DNA of 26,186 bases from Polyangiaceae bacterium. GTDB lineage: Bacteria; Myxococcota; Polyangia; Polyangiales; Polyangiaceae. Both the position numbers and the translations under genes were made by a program. A model generated the notes under the pieces. The model was not told where the DNA came from. It worked only from the letters and a program-made list of their open reading frames with translations, and ran no database searches. Below are positions 1-8,403 of this stretch, one piece after another. Numbering within the stretch: the first letter of the stretch is position 1; each line of letters starts with the position of its first letter. The stretch is taken from the NCBI GenBank assembly GCA_025936205.1, contig JAICTU010000056.1:1-26186 (forward strand). Direction: 5' to 3'.

Positions 1-737
1 AGCGCGCGCTCGAGCTGGCCTGGGCTGCATTGCGGGAGATCGAGGCCGACGCGCATCAGGTCGAGCTAGGCGCTCTGCCGGAGCGCTCCCCACTGCTCCG
101 CGCTGAAAGCGCCTGCTGGAGCATCGGGGCGGACGGCGTGTGCCCGCGGCTGGAGCCCGGCTCCGACGCAGGTGCCTTCGAGCGCACGCTCCCGCCGTGG
201 CTCGCGCGCAATCTCCGAAATAGCGAACGGCGCCTGGGGCTGAGAGGCGCGCTGACCTGGCAGGTCGCTCAGCGCGCCAATGCCGGCTTGCTCCTGCAGG
301 AATTCTTTGAACTGCACGCTGCACGCTGGCGATCGCGCGCCGAGGCCGGAGTGCTCGACCATCCGAGCGTGCAAGCGTTCCACCGCGCGGCGGCCCCGCG
401 CTTGATCGCGCGCGGCCTCCTGGAGCTGCAGGTCGCGTCGTGGGCCGGCCGCGCCGTGGCCGCCTCTTATACCCTGGTGCGACGGCACGCTTACCTGTAC
501 CTGAACGGCTTTGATCCCAGCATCGAGGGCGTCAGCCTGGGCAGCTTGCTGATCGGGCGCATCATCCGCCGGGCCATCGCCGAAGGGCGCCGGCGCATTG
601 ACTTCCTGCGAGGCCAGGAGGCTTACAAATACGCCTGGGGCGCGATCGATACGCGCAGCTACGTGCTGCGGCGCGAGCCAGTGCCGGGTCAGGCAGCTCG
701 GGGCGATAGCGGCTCCGCGAGCCCGAGCAGCTGTTGA
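1..737 (+). CDS. GNAT-fold acetyltransferase, BioF2/CelD-like (5' partial)
   Basis: The reading frame is open from the first complete codon (base 3) and ends with TGA at 735-737, so the N-terminus lies outside the window. The visible 244 or so residues match the C-terminal half of BioF2/FemAB-like GNAT acyltransferases. The segment with YLYLNGFDPS followed by GSLLIGRIIRRAIAEGRRRI and DFLRGQEAYKYAWGA is the family's usual ending (acceptor core, helix, then a D-F-L-R-G.....Y-K-x-x-W-G motif). Such proteins transfer acyl or aminoacyl groups in the cytoplasm and are common in exopolysaccharide and cellulose clusters. That fits the convergent glycan operon next door. The last 49 bases overlap the 3' end of the ABC exporter gene on the other strand. 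The acceptor substrate cannot be read from the sequence. Family call is firm; pathway role is inferred from position. Confidence 0.85.
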   Translation, partial: RALELAWAALREIEADAHQVELGALPERSPLLRAESACWSIGADGVCPRLEPGSDAGAFERTLPPWLARNLRNSERRLGLRGALTWQVAQRANAGLLLQEFFELHAARWRSRAEAGVLDHPSVQAFHRAAAPRLIARGLLELQVASWAGRAVAASYTLVRRHAYLYLNGFDPSIEGVSLGSLLIGRIIRRAIAEGRRRIDFLRGQEAYKYAWGAIDTRSYVLRREPVPGQAARGDSGSASPSSC

Positions 738-2485
738 CGGACCAGCAAGGCGTAGTAGCCGTTCTGGGCCATCAGCTCCGCGTGCGTGCCCGTCTCGGCG
801 ATGCCCCCGTCGCGCAGCACGAGGATGCGGTGTGCGTTGATCACCGTGGAGAGCCGGTGCGCGATGACGAATGAGGTGCGGTCGGCCGTCAGTCGTTCGA
901 GCGCGCGCTGCACCAGCTGCTCCGCCTCCGAGTCGAGGGCGCTGGTGGCCTCGTCCAGGATCAGCAGCGGCGGATCCTTGAGCAGCGCGCGCGCGATGGC
1001 GATGCGCTGGCGCTCGCCCCCCGACAACAGCTTGCCGCGCTCGCCCACCGGCGTGTCGTAGCCGCGGGGCAGCCGCAGGATGAATTCGTGCGCGTGCGCC
1101 GCGCGCGCCGCCTCGACGATCTCCGCCAGGCTCGCCTCCGGCCGCCCGTAGGCGATGTTGGCGCGAATACTGTCGTCGAAGAGCACGGCGTCTTGCAGCA
1201 CGACGCCGATCTGCCGGCGCAGCGACTTTTGCGCGATCTCGCGCAGGTCCAGACCATCCACCTGGATGCTGCCGCTCGAGGGATCGTGGAAGCGCTGCAG
1301 CAGTGCCATGAGCGTGCTCTTGCCGGAGCCGCTCGGGCCCACGATGGCGATGCGCTCGCCCGGAGCCACCTGCAGGTCGATGTCCCTGAGCACGGGCGCT
1401 CGAGAGGGATCATAGCCGAACCAGACGTGCTCGAAGCGTACCCCACCGCGGACCCGCCCGAGCACGCGCGCGCCGGGCGCGTCGGCGAGCTGGTCGCGCG
1501 CGTCGAGGATCGAATACACGTGACCGATCGAGGCGCTGGCCCGCTGCAGCGCGCCGTAGGTGCCCGTCAGCCCCTGCACCGGACCGAACAGGCCGTTCAG
1601 ATACGCCAGGAACGCCACCAGCGTGCCCACCGTGCAGTGTCCGGTCAGGACCAGGCCGCCGCCGAGCGCGAGTGCGCTCACACGGGCCAGGCTCACGCTG
1701 ATGCCCTGCAGCCCACCCCAGCGCGAGTCCGTTGCCACCCCGCTCAACACGCGGCGATTGGCGGCTTCCACGCCGGAGAGGAAGCGGCGCTTCTCGGCGT
1801 CCTCCATGGCGAAGCTGCGTACCGTTACGATGCCGGAGAGCACCTCGTTGAAGCGAGAATAGATCTTCGCCCAGAGATCGAGCAGCCCGCGTTCGCGCTC
1901 GGCTTGCTCCGAGCCGGCACGCACGGCGATCAGCGCCGGCAAGGGCGCGAACGCCAGCACGAGCAGCGCCAGGCGCCAGTCCAGCGAGACCATGATCGCC
2001 ACGGCGCTCACGAGATAGAGCACGGCGGGCAGGACCTGGAATGCGATCTCGCTCGTGGCGTTGAGGAAGCCCTGCACGCCCCGATCCAGCCGCGTCATCA
2101 TCGCGCCGACCGTCTGCTCGCGATAGTAAGAGAGCGGCAGCGAGTGCAAGCGCTCGACGCTGGCGTCGAGCAACTCGAAGTGAATGCCCAGCCGTGTGCG
2201 CCAGGTGAGCCAGTTGCTGACGCAGCCGATGAGCTCGCGCGCCAGCAGCAAACCCGTGAGCGCTCCGAGCCCCGGCACGAGCGAGCTCATCGCCCCGCCT
2301 CCACCCAGCTGATCGATGATCCGCTTCACGGCCAGCGGCTCCAGCACCTGGACCGCAGCGGAGGCGAGAGTGAGGGCCAAAATGGTCGCCACGCGCCGCG
2401 CGTGCGGCCGCAGATGTTCAAGCGCTCGCCGCAGGTGCGAGGAGCGAGCGTGGCAATGAGTCTCGATCACGCGGCAACGAGGCAA
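689..2485 (-). CDS. MsbA-type ABC exporter (fused TM and ATPase domains)
   Basis: A 598-residue half-transporter that would work as a homodimer in the inner membrane. Residues about 30-320 form the six-helix type I exporter domain. The nucleotide-binding domain follows with Walker A GPSGSGKST (383-391), Q-loop Gln431, signature LSGGE (487-491), Walker B LLILDE (507-512), D-loop SALD and switch His543. All catalytic residues are present, so it should be active. Members export lipids, lipid-linked sugars, peptides or drugs. As the last gene of a sugar-nucleotide and glycosyltransferase operon, it most likely exports the finished glycolipid or oligosaccharide (inference). The start is uncertain: TTG at 2485 gives the full frame, GTG at 2470 is five residues shorter, and neither has a good ribosome binding site. 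It lies 58 bp after the glycoside hydrolase stop, with its own promoter candidate in the gap. Confidence 0.93.
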   Translation of the reverse strand: MPRCRVIETHCHARSSHLRRALEHLRPHARRVATILALTLASAAVQVLEPLAVKRIIDQLGGGGAMSSLVPGLGALTGLLLARELIGCVSNWLTWRTRLGIHFELLDASVERLHSLPLSYYREQTVGAMMTRLDRGVQGFLNATSEIAFQVLPAVLYLVSAVAIMVSLDWRLALLVLAFAPLPALIAVRAGSEQAERERGLLDLWAKIYSRFNEVLSGIVTVRSFAMEDAEKRRFLSGVEAANRRVLSGVATDSRWGGLQGISVSLARVSALALGGGLVLTGHCTVGTLVAFLAYLNGLFGPVQGLTGTYGALQRASASIGHVYSILDARDQLADAPGARVLGRVRGGVRFEHVWFGYDPSRAPVLRDIDLQVAPGERIAIVGPSGSGKSTLMALLQRFHDPSSGSIQVDGLDLREIAQKSLRRQIGVVLQDAVLFDDSIRANIAYGRPEASLAEIVEAARAAHAHEFILRLPRGYDTPVGERGKLLSGGERQRIAIARALLKDPPLLILDEATSALDSEAEQLVQRALERLTADRTSFVIAHRLSTVINAHRILVLRDGGIAETGTHAELMAQNGYYALLVRQQLLGLAEPLSPRAA

Positions 2486-2511
2486 TTAGCCCCGGCCCCG
2501 TACTGTGTCAA
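2485..2511 (-). promoter_or_regulatory. Candidate sigma70 promoter for the ABC exporter
   Basis: On the minus strand a perfect TTGACA (2511-2506) is followed after 15 bases by GCTAAT (2490-2485, four of six matches to TATAAT). It sits in the 58-bp gap between the glycoside hydrolase stop and the exporter start, one of only two non-overlapping junctions in the operon. Used as drawn, transcription would begin near 2478, favouring GTG 2470 or a later start over TTG 2485. The spacer is short, so this is weak evidence. Confidence 0.25.
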
Positions 2512-2543
2512 CCACCCCGCCGGTCGCAGGTGGCGCCCAGGAG

Positions 2544-3437
2544 TCATCCAGCCGCGTAGCGCCGAGTCATCCGCGCACAGAAGTCTGCGTACTCCTGCGG
2601 CTCGGCAGGGGGACTCGTGTGATGCGGCTTGAGGCCTCGCGATTCTGGGGTGAAACAGTAGGTCAGTGTGAGCTCCAGGCGCTCGAGTGCGAGCATCTGC
2701 CGGTCAAACCAGGCATCGGCGTTGGGGCGGTGGCTGTCCGCCCAGGACAGACCGGTGCGCAACCGTTTGACGCCGAGTTGACCGAGCCAGCGCACGGCAC
2801 TGTCCAACCGGTGATCCTCAAAATGGAGCCACTGGCAAATGCCCAGCTCCGGTGCGAACTCGGAGAACCAGCGCAGCGCGGGCTTGGGCGTTCCGTCCTC
2901 CCGGATCAGGCCCATGTAGAAATGCCGGTAGTAGGACGAGCCCTCGGCTTCGCGGTGACGGGTGGTTGCTGGCCAGGCGCGCGGCAGATCGAACAAGCTG
3001 TACCAGTGCGCGCGTTCCACCTGCCCGAGGAGCAGCTGGGCGGTGCGCTTCAACCCGAACTCCTGCACCTCCTCCGCGCCGAAGCTCGAGACTCCGACCT
3101 CTGTCACCCACACTGGCTTGTTCGTGACGGCCTGGATGGAGCGGATCTTTTCGGGCCATTCACCGATCTGCCAGTGATTCCAGTCGAGCGGAAAGCCGTG
3201 CACCGCCACCACGTCGACCGCATCCAGCACGCCCTGTCGCCCGAGCAGCGAGATGAACTCGGGATCGATCGGCGAGATGCCGCCGAGCACGATCCGGAGC
3301 TCGGGGCGCTCAGCCTTGATGGCAGCCGAGGCCAGCTTGACCATCTCGCCGAAACGCCGCCACTCCGGGTCTTGCTCGCGATCCCAGTGGGAGAGATTGT
3401 TGGGCTCGTTCCAGAGCATCACGGCTTCGACGCTCAT
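2544..3437 (-). CDS. Clan GH-A-like glycoside hydrolase, apparently circularly permuted
   Basis: A 297-residue cytoplasmic protein without a signal peptide. The start is ATG 3437, whose ATGA overlaps the methyltransferase stop; a longer in-frame version from 3548 would lie inside that gene and adds no barrel-like sequence. It opens almost at once with WNEPNN (9-14, Glu11 the expected acid/base). VAVHGFP follows (78-84), then VWVTEVG (109-115, Glu113 the expected nucleophile) and DGTPKPALRWF (181-191), the usual end of a clan-A barrel. The part that normally comes first, strands 1-3, follows: GVKRLRTGLSW (222-232), a Trp/Phe-rich helix, LTLTYCFTPES (256-266) and EYADFCARMTRRY (282-294). In linear relatives this last helix runs directly into the WNEPN strand. 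Closest look is to GH39/beta-xylosidase-like barrels. Substrate unknown; in this operon a trimming or transglycosylation role on the glycan is possible. Confidence 0.75.
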   Translation of the reverse strand: MSVEAVMLWNEPNNLSHWDREQDPEWRRFGEMVKLASAAIKAERPELRIVLGGISPIDPEFISLLGRQGVLDAVDVVAVHGFPLDWNHWQIGEWPEKIRSIQAVTNKPVWVTEVGVSSFGAEEVQEFGLKRTAQLLLGQVERAHWYSLFDLPRAWPATTRHREAEGSSYYRHFYMGLIREDGTPKPALRWFSEFAPELGICQWLHFEDHRLDSAVRWLGQLGVKRLRTGLSWADSHRPNADAWFDRQMLALERLELTLTYCFTPESRGLKPHHTSPPAEPQEYADFCARMTRRYAAG

Positions 3438-4147
3438 GGCTGCCTCCCCTGCAGCCGGCAGAGATACACTTCCTGTTCGGGGTTGGAGAGAATGGTGAAG
3501 CCGGCGGAGCGCACCATGGCTTCCGCGCAGGCTTTGTTCGGGATCCACCAGTTGGTTGGATCGTGCGCGTAGCGCCGCTCGACAAAGTGCAGCTTGGGCC
3601 AGCTGGAATCGTCAAATGCCCGGCCTTCGGAGAACGGATAGTCTTCCTCCAGCTCGCGCACCTCCAGCGAGCCGCGCAGCATGCTCTGGAACAGGAGCTG
3701 GTCGCCGACCACGTGCTGCGCCAGCAGGTCCAGGGCCAGGAGTGGGTAGCGCAGGTGGTAGAGCACTCCCATGAACAGCACCAAGTCGAAGCGCTCCTTC
3801 AGCTGCGCCACGTCGTACACGCTCATGCGCTGGAACTCGATCTCCAGCTCGTGCACCTCGGCGGCGAAGCGCGCCTGGGCGAGATACCCCTCGTCCTCAT
3901 CGATGCCGAGCACGCGCGCCGCCCCGCGGCGCTTCATCTCCAGGGCATAGAAGCCGCCGTTGCAGCCGATATCGAGTACCGTCTTGCCGGCGAGGCTTGA
4001 CGGCAGGCAATGTGCGAAGTGCCGCCACTTGCAGCTCGGATAGTCGCCCAGCGCATGCTCCGGCGCCGTCTGCACGCCGCGCAGGTCGATGTTGTGAAAC
4101 CATTCACCGAGCTGGCGCAGTTGCGCCACGATGCTCTCCTGATTCAT
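3434..4147 (-). CDS. SAM-dependent methyltransferase, CmoB-like, glycan-cluster type
   Basis: A 237-residue class I methyltransferase. Motif I is VLDIGCNGGFYALE (57-70), the acidic SAM-ribose residue is in GIDED (81-85), and FMGVLYHLRYPLLAL (125-139) matches the CmoB-like motif after strand 4. The N-terminal WFHNIDLRGVQT and DYPSCKWRHF segments are typical of a family I recall as TIGR04290 from glycosyltransferase clusters (memory, unchecked). It probably methylates a sugar or an intermediate of the operon's product in the cytoplasm. The ATG at 4147 shares an ATGA with the stop of the HD-domain gene, and its own stop shares an ATGA with the glycoside hydrolase start, so translation is coupled on both sides. 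The methyl acceptor is not visible from sequence. Confidence 0.9.
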   Translation of the reverse strand: MNQESIVAQLRQLGEWFHNIDLRGVQTAPEHALGDYPSCKWRHFAHCLPSSLAGKTVLDIGCNGGFYALEMKRRGAARVLGIDEDEGYLAQARFAAEVHELEIEFQRMSVYDVAQLKERFDLVLFMGVLYHLRYPLLALDLLAQHVVGDQLLFQSMLRGSLEVRELEEDYPFSEGRAFDDSSWPKLHFVERRYAHDPTNWWIPNKACAEAMVRSAGFTILSNPEQEVYLCRLQGRQP

Positions 4148-5139
4148 GCATTCTCCAGTGGGCGCGGCACCACCATGCTCGCGCGGCCCGAGGCGGCGAT
4201 GTACTGCTGAACCTCGGGCGCGAGTTTGATCTGGCCCAGGTAGGCGCGCGCACGCGGCGTCATGCGGCCGAGCGTGTATTCGACCTTGCGGCGCGTGTGT
4301 TCAGGGCCGTAGTAGTCGGCGAAACCCCGGCTATTCAGCGAGAAGAACGAGAGCGCGTCCGCGTCGCCGAGCAGCGCTGCCGCCGCCGGCCGCGCTGGCT
4401 CCGCGGGCTGCTCGTGGCACTCGATCAGCTCCCGCATGCGCAAGCAATCCGCCTCATCGACCCCCGCCGCTCGAGCCGTGACGGAGGCCAGGCGAGCTCC
4501 TACCTCCGCATGGGCATTTTTGAACGCCTGGTAGTCCTCCGCATGCTGCTCGATCCGCTGATCGGGCTCGGAAGTGAGGCGCTCGATATCATGGAACAGA
4601 GCCGCCAGCTGCAGAGCGCGCTCTGCTCCGGGCTCGAGCCGTAACAGCCACTGCCAGACATCGAGCGCATGCTCGTAGTCCGCTCTCACGAGCGGCTTGT
4701 TCAGATCGTGCAGAGTGCGGTGCAGGGCCAGTGCGCACAGAAAGGCTTCGCTGCGCGAGCCAGCGTTCAGCCGAGGCGCCAGGCGCTGGTAGCGCGTCAG
4801 CACTTGCAAGAGCGCATCGACCGCCGTCAGCGGATCTCCAGCCGGCAGAACCAGCAGCCACAGGCGCTGGGAGCGGAGCGCGAGCACCTTTGCATCCCAA
4901 GCATAGAGATCGCTCTGCGGGTCGCGCCAGGCGCGCTCATCCACCAGGAGCGCGCCCGGTACCAGCGTACCCGCGGTGATCCAGGCCAGGTGCGGAAACT
5001 CGCGCTGCAGCTGCGTCCTGCAGGCAAGAGACACCACGTTGGACAGGCGCCGTTCGGCAGCGATCAAGCCGACCCCAACGATGGCCGATGTATCGCCCCA
5101 GCAGCGTTGCAGCACGGCCGCCGGCCCCTCGCTGATCAT
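4144..5139 (-). CDS. HD-domain protein of unknown function in the glycan operon
   Basis: A 331-residue soluble protein. The middle carries an HD-superfamily pattern: His157 (in DYEHALDVW), His183-Asp184 (in [10 protein letters not shown]), later histidines 210 and 242, and the aspartates of [12 protein letters not shown] (257-268). This order, H...HD...D, is that of metal-dependent phosphohydrolases. The stretch [20 protein letters not shown] (270-289) and the following MTPRARAYL recall DUF4202-like HD proteins, a loose resemblance. Residues 1-115 have no family I recognise. Both junctions are ATGA overlaps, with the UDP-xylose synthase gene before it and the methyltransferase after it, so it very likely belongs to the pathway. 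Hydrolysis of a phosphate on a sugar or nucleotide is a reasonable guess, but the substrate is unknown. Confidence 0.75.
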   Translation of the reverse strand: MISEGPAAVLQRCWGDTSAIVGVGLIAAERRLSNVVSLACRTQLQREFPHLAWITAGTLVPGALLVDERAWRDPQSDLYAWDAKVLALRSQRLWLLVLPAGDPLTAVDALLQVLTRYQRLAPRLNAGSRSEAFLCALALHRTLHDLNKPLVRADYEHALDVWQWLLRLEPGAERALQLAALFHDIERLTSEPDQRIEQHAEDYQAFKNAHAEVGARLASVTARAAGVDEADCLRMRELIECHEQPAEPARPAAAALLGDADALSFFSLNSRGFADYYGPEHTRRKVEYTLGRMTPRARAYLGQIKLAPEVQQYIAASGRASMVVPRPLENA

Positions 5140-6161
5140 CGCGATCGCCTCGCGGATGACGCTCGCGCCAGCTCGTGCTCGGCTCCCGCCACCACGTGCA
5201 CACCCGAGTTCTCGCTGCGCGCCAGCACCTTGCCGAGTGCCTCGATGGTACGCGAGAGTCCCTCGCGCAGGCCAATGCGCGGCTCGAAACCCAGGCAGGC
5301 ACGCGCCTGGCTCACGTCGGGACGGCGCAGCTTGGGATCATCGGCGGGCAGTGGGCGGTGCACGATGCGGCTATTGCTGCCAGTGAGCTCGATCACCGCC
5401 TGGGCCAACTCCAGCACGGAAAATTCGCTGGGATTGCCCAGGTTGAGCGGGCCCTGGTGCTCAGTCTGGCGCATGAAGCGCAAGAAGCCCTCGATCAGGT
5501 CCTCCACATAGCAAAAGGAGCGGGTCTGCGAGCCTTCTCCGTAGACGGTCAGCTCTTCCCCCTTCAGTGCCTGTACGATGAAGTTGGAGACCACGCGGCC
5601 GTCGTCGATGGCCATGCGCGGACCGTAGGTGTTGAAGATGCGCACGAGGCGCAAGTCCACGCCTTGCGTGCGCGCGAAGTCCATGGCGAGGGACTCCGCG
5701 CAGCGCTTACCTTCATCGTAGCAGGAACGCAAGCCGATCGGATTGACGTGGCCCCAGTAGGACTCGGGCTGCGGGTGTACCTCCGGATCGCCATAGACCT
5801 CGCTGGTAGAGGCCTGCAGTACGCGCGCGTTGCTCTTCACGGCGAGCTTTAGCGCATGCAGGGTGCCGAGCACGTTGGTCAGCGTGGTCTTGACCGGGTC
5901 CGCCTGGTAGTGGACCGGGCTGGCCGGGCTGGCCAGGTTGAAAATCCAGTCGAAGCGGCCTTCGAGCTCCAGCGGCACACACACGTCGCGCTGCTCCAGG
6001 CGGAAGCGCGGCGACGAGCGCAGGGACGCGACGTTCGCGCGCGAACCCGTGGAAAAGTCGTCGACCACGTGCACGAAATATCCTTCAGCCAGCAAGCGCT
6101 CGCTCAAATGCGAGCCCAGGAAGCCGGCCCCACCGAGCACCAGCGTGCGTAGTGGTCTCAT
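5136..6161 (-). CDS. uxs: UDP-glucuronate decarboxylase (UDP-xylose synthase)
   Basis: A 341-residue extended short-chain dehydrogenase that converts UDP-glucuronate to UDP-xylose through an NAD-bound 4-keto intermediate. The NAD motif GGAGFLGSH is at residues 10-18. The UXS hallmark [12 protein letters not shown] (75-86) binds the sugar carboxylate region. Catalytic residues are in STSEVYG (118-124, Glu121) and SCYDEGKR (146-153, Tyr148, Lys152). The PRM motif, SFCYVEDL and LRRPDVSQA near the C-terminus are also standard. Length is normal. It starts at ATG 6161 behind GGGAGGTGAGTC, and both ends form ATGA overlaps with neighbours. It tells us the product very probably contains xylose or a xylose-derived pentose. 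No UDP-glucose dehydrogenase is in the window, so UDP-glucuronate must come from elsewhere. Confidence 0.92.
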   Translation of the reverse strand: MRPLRTLVLGGAGFLGSHLSERLLAEGYFVHVVDDFSTGSRANVASLRSSPRFRLEQRDVCVPLELEGRFDWIFNLASPASPVHYQADPVKTTLTNVLGTLHALKLAVKSNARVLQASTSEVYGDPEVHPQPESYWGHVNPIGLRSCYDEGKRCAESLAMDFARTQGVDLRLVRIFNTYGPRMAIDDGRVVSNFIVQALKGEELTVYGEGSQTRSFCYVEDLIEGFLRFMRQTEHQGPLNLGNPSEFSVLELAQAVIELTGSNSRIVHRPLPADDPKLRRPDVSQARACLGFEPRIGLREGLSRTIEALGKVLARSENSGVHVVAGAEHELARASSARRSR

Positions 6162-7288
6162 GACTCACCTCCCGTGTGTAAAGCACGTCCAACCCTGGGG
6201 CGGCGGCGCGCCCGCGCGCGCGCAACGAGCCACTCATTCGCATAGCCTTCGAGCGCCTCGGCACGGTGGGCCGCCGTATGCTCCGACAGCACGCGCCGCC
6301 GCCCCGCTTCCGCCAGGCTCACACGCACCTCTTCCGGACGGCGCTGCAGCCAATCGAGCACGTCGCTGGAGTCGCGGACCAGCGCGATCTCCCGCTCCGG
6401 CTCGAAGAACTGCTCGAGACCGGGCCAGACATCCGTCAGAATGGGCACCCCTGCGGCCGCGGCCTCGAACAAACGCACGCTCGGCGAGTACCCGGCGAGC
6501 AGCATGTCGCGCCGGGTGAGATTGAGGGTGAACCGCTGCGCGTTGTAAAACGCGCGATGATCCGGCGGCGCCACATGCGCCAGGCGCGAGACATTGCTGG
6601 GCCACTCGATCTCCATCGGATACTGCGGGCCCGCCACGACGAATCTGCCGGCGCTCCAGCGGTGCGCCGACTCCAGCAGCAAGCCATCGAGGGCGGGCTG
6701 GCGATCCTCGGAGAAGGTGCCCAGGTAACCGAGGTCCCAGGAAAGCGTCGTGGGCTCCGGGTAGTAGAGCTCGGGGTCCACCGAGCAGTACAGCGTTCGC
6801 ACCGCGCGGGCGCGGAAATCGCGGCTCAGGCGCGTCAGGCACGGGCCACCCGAAAAGCTCAAATACAGGTCGTAGTCGCTGACCTGTGCGGGCTGCAGAT
6901 AGGCCGTTCCGCCGGAGTCGAGGCCGCGCAGAGTGACAGGCGTGTCGATGTCATAAAAGGCGCGCAGACCGCTCGCGGTCCGGCACACCCAGGCGCCCAC
7001 CCGTACGCCCTCCGGCACGTAGGACCCCACGATCACCACATCGGCCGCGCGCACTTCACCCGTGAAACGCTCGAATAGATCGTCCAGGCTCGAGTAGAGC
7101 TCGGTGCGGCCATACGGCGGCTGCGGCAGGTCGCGATTCAGCGCGTAATAGGGCACATCCTGCTCCAGGAACAACACGTCGTGGCCACGCCGCGCGAGCT
7201 CGCGCAGCAGTCCGCGATAGGTGGTGGCGTGCCCGTTGCCCCAGGACGAGGTGATGGAAAGGCCCAGGAAGACGAACTTCAGTTGCAT
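6158..7288 (-). CDS. CgeB-like glycosyltransferase, third of three tandem copies
   Basis: A 376-residue GT-B fold protein of the CgeB/Glycos_transf_1_2 type. The N-terminal Rossmann domain opens with [20 protein letters not shown] and the [18 protein letters not shown] helix shared by all three copies. The C-terminal nucleotide-sugar domain has [19 protein letters not shown] followed by a Trp-Pro-Gly-Leu-Glu segment and ALVRDSSDV. The start chosen is ATG 7288: it overlaps the previous stop as TGATG and sits nine bases after GGAGGT. The longer frame to 7330 would run into the upstream gene. It should transfer a sugar from a nucleotide donor in the cytoplasm. UDP-xylose made by the next gene is an obvious candidate donor, but this is inference. 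Confidence 0.88.
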   Translation of the reverse strand: MQLKFVFLGLSITSSWGNGHATTYRGLLRELARRGHDVLFLEQDVPYYALNRDLPQPPYGRTELYSSLDDLFERFTGEVRAADVVIVGSYVPEGVRVGAWVCRTASGLRAFYDIDTPVTLRGLDSGGTAYLQPAQVSDYDLYLSFSGGPCLTRLSRDFRARAVRTLYCSVDPELYYPEPTTLSWDLGYLGTFSEDRQPALDGLLLESAHRWSAGRFVVAGPQYPMEIEWPSNVSRLAHVAPPDHRAFYNAQRFTLNLTRRDMLLAGYSPSVRLFEAAAAGVPILTDVWPGLEQFFEPEREIALVRDSSDVLDWLQRRPEEVRVSLAEAGRRRVLSEHTAAHRAEALEGYANEWLVARARARRRPRVGRALHTGGES

Positions 7289-8403
7289 CACGCGCTTACC
7301 TCCACATTCCCCGCAATGGCCCCGGAGCACAGCAGCGCTTCCACTTGCAGAGCGCGCCGTGCGTAGGTGTGCCGTTCAATCACGCTTCTCTGCGCTGCCC
7401 GACCGATCTGGCGAGCGCGCTCCGGGGAGAGTCGTTCGAGCTGCGCGGCGACCTCATCGCCACCGCGCGCCACCAGCACGGCCTCACCCGGCTCCAGGAA
7501 CAACTCGATGCCTTCCCAGGCGTCGGTGATCAGGCAGGCGCCGGCGCCGGCCGCTTCGAACACGCGCGTGGCAGGCGAAAAGCCCACGGCCGCCATGCTG
7601 TCGCGCGCGACGTTGAGCACCGCGAGCGTGGAGCAGTTGAGCGCGTTGTGCTCACCGGTCGGCACATGGCCGAGCGCGTGCACGTTCGCCGGCAGTGCTT
7701 CCCCGGGCCAGCCGCTGCCGCCCAACAAGAAACGCCTGCGCGGCAAGCTCACCGCGGGCTTCAGGAAGAACTCGCGCACCCGTGCCTCGCGATCGGGCAA
7801 GCGATTGGCGAGCAGGGTCAGGTCGGCCGTGTAACGCTCGCTGGGCGCCACGGCGTGGTGCGTCTCGGGGTCGAGCGCGTTGTACACCGGTACGCAGCTG
7901 CGTGCCCCCAGCGCGCGATAGGCGTTCACCACGGGCTGCCCGCCACCGTAGGTGAAGATGGCATCGTAGCGCGGGATCAACCCCCGAAAGGGGTCGGCGG
8001 CGTCCGCTTGTACCCGACCCAGCGTGGCGGGGGCGTCCACATCCCAGAAGACCGTCTGCTGCGACGAACGCGCCACGTCCAACACCGCCCGCTCCAGCAG
8101 CGCATCGTACACGCCCACGCCGCTCGCCTTGACCAGCACATCGGCGGAGCGGGCTGCGGCTTCGAGCTGCCGGAGCGCGGCGCCCTCGTCGTCGCCCGGG
8201 TAGACCACCACCGTCGCCCAGCTCGGGTCCGCCAGGTCGCGATGACTCTGGCGCTCGAAGGCGTCCGGCTCATAGAACGTCGTCTGATGGCCGCGCGCTG
8301 CCAGGGCGCGGATCAGTCCGCGATAGTACGTGGCCGCACCGTTCCAGTATGAGGAGACCAGACTGGAGCCAAAGAACGCGATCCTCAGGCGGTTTCTTCG
8401 CAT
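7288..8403 (-). CDS. CgeB-like glycosyltransferase, second of three tandem copies
   Basis: A 371-residue GT-B protein homologous to both neighbours. It opens with RIAFFGSSLVSSYWNGAATY and YRGLIRALAARGHQTTFYEP; the C-terminal domain has GFSPATRVFEAAGAGACLIT, then DAWEGIELFLEPGEAVLVA. The ATG at 8403 is preceded by CGGAGGGAAGCGC, a strong ribosome binding site. The gene overlaps the preceding copy by 19 bp, the longest overlap in the operon. Its 3' end carries the GGAGGT used by the next copy. A cytoplasmic retaining or inverting sugar transferase is expected; donor and acceptor cannot be told from sequence. Divergence from the other copies suggests that each adds a different residue or makes a different linkage. 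Confidence 0.88.
   Translation of the reverse strand: MRRNRLRIAFFGSSLVSSYWNGAATYYRGLIRALAARGHQTTFYEPDAFERQSHRDLADPSWATVVVYPGDDEGAALRQLEAAARSADVLVKASGVGVYDALLERAVLDVARSSQQTVFWDVDAPATLGRVQADAADPFRGLIPRYDAIFTYGGGQPVVNAYRALGARSCVPVYNALDPETHHAVAPSERYTADLTLLANRLPDREARVREFFLKPAVSLPRRRFLLGGSGWPGEALPANVHALGHVPTGEHNALNCSTLAVLNVARDSMAAVGFSPATRVFEAAGAGACLITDAWEGIELFLEPGEAVLVARGGDEVAAQLERLSPERARQIGRAAQRSVIERHTYARRALQVEALLCSGAIAGNVEVSA

Noticed and set aside
1088..2632. Long 514-codon + strand frame opposite the ABC exporter
   Set aside because: A shadow of the real gene: Arg/His/Gln-rich composition caused by GC-rich codon third positions; the ABC motifs on the other strand are unmistakable.
3438..3548. 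N-terminal extension of the glycoside hydrolase (37 codons)
   Set aside because: It lies inside the methyltransferase gene; the ATGA overlap at 3434-3437 matches the other junctions of the operon and the extension has no barrel features.
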